NCBI GenBank assembly: GCA_023426765.1
Contig: JAEZBW010000016.1
Coordinates: 1 to 6,521 of the forward strand
Length of the DNA: 6,521 bases
DNA from: Bacillota bacterium
Lineage (GTDB): Bacteria; Bacillota; Clostridia; DSM-8532
Reading direction: 5' to 3'
Shown: positions 1-5,809 of the stretch, in pieces
Layout of the letters: each line of letters starts with the position of its first letter
Numbering within the stretch: the first letter of the stretch is position 1
Made by a program: the position numbers and the translations under genes
Notes under the pieces: generated by a model
Told to the model about the DNA's origin: nothing
Database searches by the model: none
What the model saw: the letters and a program-made list of their open reading frames with translations, nothing else

Positions 1-2
1 TT

Positions 3-392
3 GCCGCACAGGTTTCAGACTCTGGTAATTTTCAAGACATTCTTGGAAGCAAGATCATGCATTCCAGCCCCGAACTCACAAAAGCCGATCTTAATAATGG
101 GATGAAGCTTTTTGGTAAAGCGGCAGATCAAGCTCTTTCCGAAAGGGACAGGATCATCCTGCAAGCAAAGGGACAGGAATCAATCAAATGGCTTGCACGA
201 CGGTTTGGCATACCCGAAGGCTTTATGAATGTGATTATGCAGCAACTGGGGATTGATGCGATGGATCTGGCAAATCCGGAAACCAGGGATATTGCTTTAA
301 AAGCGATCATGGAATTTTTCGACCTGTCTGATGATGAGCAAAAGTCCCTGATGGAAGATTTCGGTTTTTTCATGGAGAATATGGATTTTTAA
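3..392 (+). CDS. Unrecognised acidic helical protein, possibly 5'-truncated by the window edge
   Basis: I do not recognise this protein. The frame is open from the first full codon at position 3 to the TAA at 390-392, so it may be the C-terminal end of a gene that starts outside the window. An internal ATG at 57 has a fair Shine-Dalgarno match (GGAAG at 45-49, 7-base gap) and would give a complete 111-residue protein, so the start is undecided. Counting from that ATG, the sequence looks mostly alpha-helical and soluble, with no membrane segment or signal peptide. A segment reading KWLARRFGIPEGF near residues 44-56 could be a short helix-turn-helix-like or helical-hairpin element, but that is weak. 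The last 30 residues are rich in D, E, F and M. It ends 56 bases before the glucosidase fragment on the same strand. Function unknown. Confidence 0.55.
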   Translation, partial: AAQVSDSGNFQDILGSKIMHSSPELTKADLNNGMKLFGKAADQALSERDRIILQAKGQESIKWLARRFGIPEGFMNVIMQQLGIDAMDLANPETRDIALKAIMEFFDLSDDEQKSLMEDFGFFMENMDF

Positions 393-434
393 AGTGTGGA
401 GAAAACTTACTATTGCTTCCTGTATAATCTCATA

Positions 435-441
435 AAGGGGG
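435..441 (+). promoter_or_regulatory. Ribosome binding site of the glucosidase fragment
   Basis: AAGGGGG lies 7 bases before the ATG at 449. It is a strong Shine-Dalgarno match and fixes the start, which also matches the usual GH13 N-terminus (WWKDRVVYQIYPRSF). Translation initiation signals are therefore intact even though the gene is broken downstream. Confidence 0.75.
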
Positions 442-448
442 AAGACCT

Positions 449-1792
449 ATGGAACAATGGTGGAAGGATAGGGTGGTCTATCAAATTTATCCCCGCAGCT
501 TTCAGGATACAAACGGGGACGGTATTGGTGATCTGCCGGGCATCCTCCAACACCTGGACGACCTGAAGGATCTTGGCATTGGCATCCTGTGGCTCAGCCC
601 TGTTTATCCATCGCCGAATGCCGACAATGGCTACGATATCAGCGATTACCGCGATATTCATCTTGATTTTGGCACCATGGCAGATATGGAAAAGCTGATT
701 GATGAAGCCCGGAAAAGGGATATCAAAATCATTCTGGACCTGGTAATCAACCATACCTCCGATGAACACCCGTGGTTTCAGAAAAGCCGAGATAAAAACA
801 GCCCATACCGGGACTATTATATCTGGAGACCAGGGAAGGATGGGAAACCGCCGAACAACTGGACCAGTTTTTTTGCCGAGGACTGCTGGGAGTTTGACGA
901 GAAAAGCGGCGAGTATTATCTGCATCTGTTTGCGAAAAAGCAGCCCGACTTGAATTATCATAACCCAAAAGTGCTGGAAGAGGTAAAAGATATTCTGCGT
1001 TTTTGGCTGGACAAGGGCATTGCGGGTTTTCGCTGTGATGTGATCAATGTTCTGTACAAATCCTCCCTGGCAGACGGGAAAAAGCAGCTTGCACTGACCG
1101 GAAGCGAGCACTATATCTCTCAGGAGGGTACCCATGAGATCATTCGTACCCTAAGACGGGAGGTTTTTAACCGGTATGACTGTTTTACCGTTGGTGAAAC
1201 CGTATTTGTCACCCCGCAAATGGGACGGGATTTATGTGACGAAAGCCGCCGGGAACTGAATATGATCTTTTCTTTTGAACATATGGAAACCGACCAGTTT
1301 TATGTGAAATGGTTCAAGCGCAAGTTCCATGCAGGCCGGTTTTCCAGAACCATATCCAAGTGGCAGAACGAACTGGAATGGAACGCCAACTACCTGGAGA
1401 ACCATGATCAGCCCCGTAGTGTTCCGCGATTCGGGAATGACGGCCCTTTTTGGGCTCAGTCGGCAAAATTGCTTTGTACGCTGTTACTGGTCCATGCTTC
1501 CTTCGTTAAGCATGGATCAAAAGGAAAGGGAAAAGATTGGAGCATTTGCCCGCATTTGTGCCAATATAGGCCTGTTTGCGGTAGTGGCGGGTATCGTTCC
1601 TGTCACCAATGCCCTGGGAAATGCCCTGGGAGACATGAAAAGAGCCTATTTCATCTTTTCCGTTGCCGTTGCGCTGATCATGGTCGCAGGACAATGCATC
1701 ACGCTGTTTGGCGTAAAGGAGCCAAAAGGTGTTTTCAAACAGCAGCCTTCCACCACACTGAAAGGGATGTTTCAAGCGATTGTGAAAAATGA
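449..1792 (+). pseudogene. Truncated GH13 alpha-glucosidase (oligo-1,6-glucosidase-like), 3' end lost
   Basis: This is the N-terminal part of a GH13 alpha-glucosidase, a cytoplasmic enzyme that releases glucose from the non-reducing ends of short alpha-glucosides. Homology covers residues 1-347 (449-1489). The (beta/alpha)8 barrel opens with WWKDRVVYQIYPRSFQD and NGDGIGDLPGI, a typical calcium-loop region. Conserved region I is DLVINHTS (97-104). Region II is GFRCDVIN with nucleophile D197. Region III is TVGET with acid/base E250. Region IV is ENHDQPR with D320. Val198 after the nucleophile is the residue associated in this subfamily with alpha-1,6 (isomaltase/oligo-1,6-glucosidase) rather than alpha-1,4 preference. 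Family members are about 550 residues. Here the frame leaves the family after TLLL (344-347), where GTPYIYQGEE is normally near, and runs through about 100 unrelated Cys/His/Arg-rich residues to a chance stop. The last barrel strand and helix and domain C are gone, so activity is unlikely. The missing part is replaced by a transporter fragment in another frame. Confidence 0.88.
1485..1490 (+). other. Deletion/fusion junction between glucosidase and transporter
   Basis: The glucosidase frame reads T-L-L-L through 1478-1489, as the family expects. The transporter frame, one base later in phase, reads Y-W-S-M-L-P-S from 1485, as the GPH family expects. The bases TACTG (1485-1489), perhaps with the following G, are explained by both families at once: CTG-TTA-CTG for leucines and TAC-TGG for Tyr-Trp. 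This is the pattern left by joining two genes at a microhomology of about 5-6 bases. The Cys codon just before the Tyr (1482-1484), where the family usually has Pro, belongs to the glucosidase side. Whether the join exists in the cell or arose in assembly cannot be told from the sequence. Confidence 0.7.
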
Positions 1793-2471
1793 TCAGCTGC
1801 TGTATACCGCTATTTCGATGGTTCTTTTCATGATCGGATATGTAACCACCACCAGCTTTGGCCTGTACTTTTTTAAGTATGCTTACGGGGATGAAGGGAT
1901 GTATTCCATCTTTGCCATCGTGCTGGGTGTTTCGCAAATTATTGCCCTGGTGATCTTCCCACTGTTCAGTAAAAAATATGAACGTAAAACGCTTTATACG
2001 TATGCTACCCTGCTTGTGCTCCTTGGTTACATCATCTTTTTCTTCTCTCCGATGCATATGCTTTTCATCGGAATTGCCGGCATCTTCATTTTTATCGGGC
2101 AGGCTTTCATCCAGCTGCTGATGCTGATGTTTCTGGCCGACACGGTGGAGTATGGGCAGTGGAAGCTTGGAAAAAGGAACGACAGCGTCACGTTCTCACT
2201 GCAGCCCTTCATCAATAAAATGGGAGGGGCCATTGCCAGCGGAATCGTCGGGACAACGTTAATCCTGTCCGGTATTAATGACGCCACATCAAAAGCCGAT
2301 GTGACAGAACAGGGGCTTTTAATGATGAAAACCTCCATGCTGGTGCTGCCATTATTGTGCATTGTGGCCGGGTACATCGTTTACCGGGTCAAATACAAAA
2401 TCGACAGCAAAATGTACGAGCAAATCGTGTCAGACCTCCGGACTCGCGGAGAAATTCACATCAAAGAATAA
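1485..2471 (+). pseudogene. 5'-truncated GPH-family sugar:cation symporter
   Basis: This is the C-terminal two thirds of a glycoside-pentoside-hexuronide:cation symporter (MelB/GusB-like, major facilitator fold), which imports sugars or glycosides with Na+ or H+. About 328 residues remain; full members are about 450-480. Homology starts at YWSMLPSLSMDQKERE, the conserved segment at the end of helix IV and the following cytoplasmic loop, so roughly the first 120 residues (helices I to IV, including cation- and sugar-site residues) are missing. What follows are hydrophobic segments matching helices V-XII, e.g. FAVVAGIVPVTNAL, FIFSVAVALIMVAG, AISMVLFMIGYVTTTSFGL and IFIFIGQAFIQLLMLMFLAD. The GPH signature ADTVEYGQWKLGKRNDSV is followed by QPFINKMGGAIASG. 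The chance open frame extends upstream to 1329 inside the glucosidase but is not transporter sequence. Possible in-frame ATGs at 1494 and 1512 have no Shine-Dalgarno site. Probably not expressed as a working carrier. The substrate is unknown; an original pairing with the alpha-glucosidase suggests an alpha-glucoside. Confidence 0.85.
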
Positions 2472-2514
2472 GGTTGTTTGTTGGGGATGGACGTTAGAAT
2501 AAAGCAAAATCTGC

Positions 2515-2550
2515 CGTTACATAACGTTCGGTTTCAAACAAAAAACGAAC
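2515..2550. terminator. Small inverted repeats in the convergent gap, weak terminator candidate
   Basis: The 117-base gap between the transporter stop and the AraC stop (2472-2588) holds CGTTA-CA-TAACG (2515-2526, perfect 5-base arms). Directly after it is GTTCGGTTT (2526-2534) paired with AAAACGAAC (2542-2550), 8 of 9 pairs around a 7-base loop. Neither strand has a clear run of T after the stem, so this is not a textbook intrinsic terminator. The position between convergent genes is where a bidirectional one would be expected. Nothing else recognisable lies in this gap. Confidence 0.3.
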
Positions 2551-2588
2551 CTGATTGTCCTATAAGTAGCGTTACTGAAAAGCAAGCC

Positions 2589-3443
2589 CTATTTATAGAA
2601 CAACAACCTTTTTGAATATGCATTCCGATATTGTGTCGGCGTAAGTCCGACCGTCCTTTTAAAAACCTTCATAAAGTTATGGTTATCGTTAAATCCAAGG
2701 CTGTATGCGATGTCGCTGATATTGTCATTTGATTCACACAGCAAATACCTGGCAAGATCGATTTTCTCCTGAAGGATATACTGCTTCAGAGAGATACCTG
2801 CAATGCTTTTGAAAAAATCCGAAAGGTATCTTCTGTTGTATCCAAAATGCTCCGCTATTTCCGACACTTTTATGTCTGTGTTCCGGTACCATTTTATATA
2901 ATCCTGAATATCATTAAATAATTGCTTTTTCTTTGTGCCCGAATTCTGTGGCGTTTTGCTTTCCATAAACTGACAAAACAACTCGCAAAGAACGGATGTG
3001 CACAGATAGTCGTTATGAAGCTTGTTGTGGTAGCTTCTGACACTGTCCTGAAGATGTTTCATAATCACAATAATCTTCTCAAGATTTTCGACTTTACCGG
3101 TTTGGGGAATCATTACCTTTTCATCAGGCAAAGGCTCTGGAAACTCGTCCAAAAGTATGGTCCGATATGAATTTTTACATGTAAAGTGAAGCCAGTAAAA
3201 GGAACAGCTGCTGCTTTTATAGCCTGACTGACGGGAAGATGGGGGAAAGAGCAGAAAGTCACCCCTGCTGATATCAAAAACCTGCTGATCAATCTGCAAA
3301 TAAGCGGTGCCTTCCGTTACAACGATAAGTTCAAAATCCTGCATCGTTCTTGCAAAGTGCATCCAATCTGGAGATGGAGCCTGAAACTTGCCTGTCAGAT
3401 TGTATTCCAACGGAGCTGTTAATACAAATTCAAAATATGTCAT
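2589..3443 (-). CDS. AraC-family transcriptional regulator with cupin-like sensor domain
   Basis: This is a DNA-binding regulator of 284 residues, a normal length for AraC/XylS proteins with an N-terminal sugar-sensing domain. Residues about 28-90 look like the cupin-type arm (FELIVVTEGTAYLQI, then FDISRGDFLLFPPSSRQSGY and FYWLHF). The C-terminal 100 residues carry two helix-turn-helix motifs. The first is at about 191-212 (IKVSEIAEHFGYNRRYLSDFF). The second is at about 241-262 (NISDIAYSLGFNDNHNFMKVF), followed by the family signature GLTPTQYRN. The start is set at the ATG at 3443 because AGGTGG lies 11 bases upstream. The alternative GTG at 3458 overlaps that site and has none of its own. 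It is divergent from the arabinofuranosidase gene across 99 bases, so the likely role is sugar-responsive control, probably activation, of that operon and of itself. The effector is unknown; arabinose or an arabino-oligosaccharide is a guess from context. Confidence 0.92.
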   Translation of the reverse strand: MTYFEFVLTAPLEYNLTGKFQAPSPDWMHFARTMQDFELIVVTEGTAYLQIDQQVFDISRGDFLLFPPSSRQSGYKSSSCSFYWLHFTCKNSYRTILLDEFPEPLPDEKVMIPQTGKVENLEKIIVIMKHLQDSVRSYHNKLHNDYLCTSVLCELFCQFMESKTPQNSGTKKKQLFNDIQDYIKWYRNTDIKVSEIAEHFGYNRRYLSDFFKSIAGISLKQYILQEKIDLARYLLCESNDNISDIAYSLGFNDNHNFMKVFKRTVGLTPTQYRNAYSKRLLFYK

Positions 3444-3454
3444 ATGACTTTTTA

Positions 3455-3460
3455 CCACCT
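3455..3460 (-). promoter_or_regulatory. Ribosome binding site of the AraC regulator
   Basis: On the minus strand AGGTGG (3460 to 3455) precedes the ATG at 3443 by 11 bases. The gap is slightly long. The GTG at 3458 lies inside this site, which argues against that GTG as the start. Confidence 0.5.
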
Positions 3461-3527
3461 ATTCTGCAGATCATCTATTTATTTTACAGAGAACAATTGG
3501 TACAGTGAAATCAATGAACTTTTAACA

Positions 3528-3534
3528 AAAGGGG
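3528..3534 (+). promoter_or_regulatory. Ribosome binding site deciding the arabinofuranosidase start
   Basis: AAAGGGG, within AAAAGGGG, lies 8 bases before the ATG at 3543. This selects that ATG over the ATG at 3444, which has no Shine-Dalgarno site and would add 33 residues unlike the family, encoded by the promoter region. Confidence 0.75.
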
Positions 3535-3542
3535 CGATTGCA

Positions 3543-5792
3543 ATGATAAAATCATTTTCCATGTCACAGGTTATGCTTCTGGAACCGTATTTAATAAATG
3601 CATTTCAAAAGGAAATAGAGTACCTGACTTCCTTTAACTGCGATAGATTACTATCCTGTTTTTATATCACAAAAGGCCTTAAGCCTAAAGCAGAAAACTA
3701 TTCCGGGTGGGAGGACACTGAGATCAGAGGCCACACCATGGGACATTATCTGAAGGCTTTGGCACAAGCCTATTCAACTACAAATGATAGCAAAATTTAT
3801 GATCGTCTGCAATACTTGATGCAGGAGCTTTCCCTGTGCCAATTTGAAAGCGGTTACCTTTCTGCATTTCCCGAAGAGTTTTTTGACAGGGTTGAGAACC
3901 GGAAGCCGGTATGGGTTCCCTGGTATACAATGCACAAAATCATTGCCGGGTTAATATCGGTTTATCAACTCTCCAGGATAGAAACAGCTTTCAATATTGT
4001 TACCAGGCTTGGAGACTGGGTTGTCAGCAGAACTGACAAATGGACACCTGAAATTCAGGCAAAAGTTCTGGCAGTGGAATACGGCGGCATGAATGACTGT
4101 CTGTATGAGCTTTATAAGATAACAGGAAACGAAAAATATGCTGCAGCCGCGCATAAGTTTGATGAAATCGAGCTTTTTGTGCAGATTCATGACGGAAAAG
4201 ACATCCTGAATAACAGGCATGCCAATACGACCATCCCAAAATTTTTAGGTGCTTTGAACCGTTATCTCGCTCTCGGGGAGGAGGAGCAGTTTTATCTTGA
4301 TACATGCAAGGAGTTCTGGAGTATTGTCGTGGAGAACCATAGCTATGTTACCGGCGGCAACAGTGAATGGGAACATTTCGGCGAACCGAATATCCTTGAT
4401 GCAGAGCGTACTTCAACCAATTGTGAAACCTGCAATACGTATAATATGCTGAAAATGACCAGAGAGCTGTTTAAAATAACCGGAGATAAAAAATATGCAG
4501 ATTTCTATGAAAATACGTTCATCAATGCAATCCTGTCCTCACAAAACCCGGATACAGGAATGACCATGTACTTTCAACCGATGGCCACAGGCTATTTCAA
4601 GGTTTACAGCAAACCCTTCGAGCATTTTTGGTGCTGTACGGGAACCGGCATGGAGAATTTCACCAAGCTGAATGACAGCATTTACTATCATGATGATGAT
4701 AAATTGTATGTGAATATGTATTTCTCAAGCCTGTTAAACTGGGAGGAAAAGCGTGCGAGAATTACCCAGGACGCTGACATACCCAATACGGACAGAGTAT
4801 GTTTAACAATCAATACAGAGGCTGAAGCTGAGTTTGCTTTATGTTTGCGTATTCCCAGCTGGTCAAAGGGGATAAAAATTAAAATCAATGATGAGGCTTG
4901 CTCTTTCAGCAAAGAAACCGGTTATGCGCTTGTTCAGCGCGTATGGAAAGATAACGATACTGTAGAAATTCGTTTTGAAATGAGGGTTTCTCTGGCCTCA
5001 TTGCCCGACAATCCAAATGCTGCAGCATTCACCTACGGGCCTGTCGTACTTAGTGCGGGCCTTGGAACAGAGAAAATGGAGGAGTCGACGACCGGTGTCA
5101 TGGTGACAATACCTACCAGGCGTATGGAGGTAAAGGATTATTTGGTACTCAAAGGCCAAAGCCTGGATGCCTGGAAGAGGGATATTGCTTCAAACCTGGT
5201 AAAAGCTGCAGGAAAACTGGAGTTCAGGCTGAAAGGGACGGATGATGATGAAAGGCTTGTCTTCGCGCCACATTTCAGGCAGCAAGGCCAAAGATACGGC
5301 ATATACTGGCTGCTCTTTGAGGAGGGCTCGAAAGAACTTAACAGTTATCTCGATCAAAAAAAGCAAGCTGAACGTATCAAGGCGGCAGAGATCGACAGCA
5401 TACAGATTGGAAATGACCAATACGAGCTGTCTCATGCCATAGACGGCCAATATACTGAGTCGGGGGATAGGGATGGCTTCCATTACAGGTTTGCAAAAGC
5501 GAACGGTTGGTTTAGCTACAATCTGGCAGTAAGAAAGGATGAAGAAGCTTTTCTGCAAATCACTTATATGCCGGGTAACTGTAAAGAAAGCTTTGATATA
5601 TTGATAAATAGCGCCCTGCTGTCTCATGAAGTTATTGGAAAGGCACCATGGAATAAACCAATTGCAAAAATTTATCCAATTCCAGGAGATATCATTGGGG
5701 ATAGGAGTTTTGTGACCGTTAAATTCATGGCTTCAGCCCATGAGGCTACTGCAAGGATTTGTGATATCCTCCGCACGATAAAAAAAGTGTAA
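3543..5792 (+). CDS. Beta-L-arabinofuranosidase, GH127/GH146 type (DUF1680)
   Basis: This 749-residue retaining glycosidase of the DUF1680 superfamily is expected to remove non-reducing-end beta-L-arabinofuranose from plant arabino-oligosaccharides. The catalytic (alpha/alpha)6 barrel spans about residues 8-390 (EIRGHTMGHYL, VPWYTMHKIIAGL, VEYGGMNDCLYELY). The zinc/thiolate site of the family is complete. CETCNTYNMLK gives E295 and C297, and FWCCTGTGMEN gives C364 and C365, with C364 matching the catalytic Cys417 of HypBA1. E277, in WEHFGEPN, is the likely acid/base. A beta-sandwich domain follows (about 395-510, ending AAAFTYGPVVLSAGLG). C-terminal regions look like DUF4986 (about 520-600) and DUF6805 (about 613-745; IDSIQIGNDQYELSHAIDG, NGWFSYNLAV). 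There is no signal peptide, so it acts in the cytoplasm. The CETCNTYN form and extra C-terminal domains suggest GH146 as much as GH127. Probably transcribed with the iron-sulfur gene 17 bases downstream and controlled by the divergent AraC protein. Confidence 0.93.
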   Translation: MIKSFSMSQVMLLEPYLINAFQKEIEYLTSFNCDRLLSCFYITKGLKPKAENYSGWEDTEIRGHTMGHYLKALAQAYSTTNDSKIYDRLQYLMQELSLCQFESGYLSAFPEEFFDRVENRKPVWVPWYTMHKIIAGLISVYQLSRIETAFNIVTRLGDWVVSRTDKWTPEIQAKVLAVEYGGMNDCLYELYKITGNEKYAAAAHKFDEIELFVQIHDGKDILNNRHANTTIPKFLGALNRYLALGEEEQFYLDTCKEFWSIVVENHSYVTGGNSEWEHFGEPNILDAERTSTNCETCNTYNMLKMTRELFKITGDKKYADFYENTFINAILSSQNPDTGMTMYFQPMATGYFKVYSKPFEHFWCCTGTGMENFTKLNDSIYYHDDDKLYVNMYFSSLLNWEEKRARITQDADIPNTDRVCLTINTEAEAEFALCLRIPSWSKGIKIKINDEACSFSKETGYALVQRVWKDNDTVEIRFEMRVSLASLPDNPNAAAFTYGPVVLSAGLGTEKMEESTTGVMVTIPTRRMEVKDYLVLKGQSLDAWKRDIASNLVKAAGKLEFRLKGTDDDERLVFAPHFRQQGQRYGIYWLLFEEGSKELNSYLDQKKQAERIKAAEIDSIQIGNDQYELSHAIDGQYTESGDRDGFHYRFAKANGWFSYNLAVRKDEEAFLQITYMPGNCKESFDILINSALLSHEVIGKAPWNKPIAKIYPIPGDIIGDRSFVTVKFMASAHEATARICDILRTIKKV

Positions 5793-5797
5793 GGAAC

Positions 5798-5802
5798 GGA
5801 AG
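5798..5802 (+). promoter_or_regulatory. Ribosome binding site of the QueG-like gene
   Basis: GGAAG lies 7 bases before the ATG at 5810, inside the 17-base gap after the arabinofuranosidase stop. An alternative, AAGGA, overlaps that stop codon but is 14 bases from the ATG. The short gap supports co-transcription. Confidence 0.6.
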
Positions 5803-5809
5803 TGTTTTT

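Larger units (their letters stand above)
3444..3542. promoter_or_regulatory. Divergent control region between regulator and arabinofuranosidase
   Basis: These 99 bases must hold promoters for both divergent genes. On the plus strand TTTACA (3483-3488, 5 of 6 to the -35 consensus) is followed after 17 bases by TGAAAT (3506-3511, 4 of 6 to the -10 consensus), a plausible but weak sigma-A promoter of the kind that needs an activator. On the minus strand TAAAAT, within the same T/A-rich block, could be a -10 for the regulator, but no good -35 goes with it. The palindrome CAATTG (3494-3499) sits within the plus-strand spacer. No clear pair of direct-repeat AraC sites stands out by eye. Confidence 0.4.

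Noticed and set aside
423..428. Perfect TATAAT before the glucosidase as a promoter -10 box
   Set aside because: No acceptable -35 lies 16-18 bases upstream, and transcription would begin within the ribosome binding site at 435-441.
410..1135. Long 241-codon open frame on the minus strand inside the glucosidase
   Set aside because: It is antisense to a clearly homologous GH13 coding stretch, has no recognisable domain and arises from the codon pattern of the real frame.
1329..1484. Open frame upstream of the transporter homology as its true N-terminus
   Set aside because: These bases encode the conserved GH13 region IV in the other frame, and the overlapping reading has no membrane helix or transporter motif.
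1470..1500. Programmed ribosomal frameshift producing a glucosidase-transporter fusion protein
   Set aside because: There is no slippery heptamer or obvious stimulatory structure, and both partners lack essential parts, so a deletion is the simpler explanation.
1490..1792. Cys/His-rich 100-residue tail of the glucosidase frame as a possible metal-binding domain
   Set aside because: It is the wrong-frame reading of the transporter gene. The other frame over the same bases gives good transporter homology.
3444..3542. ATG at 3444 as the arabinofuranosidase start, adding 33 residues
   Set aside because: It has no Shine-Dalgarno site, it would translate the divergent promoter region, and the ATG at 3543 has a strong site and fits the family N-terminus.
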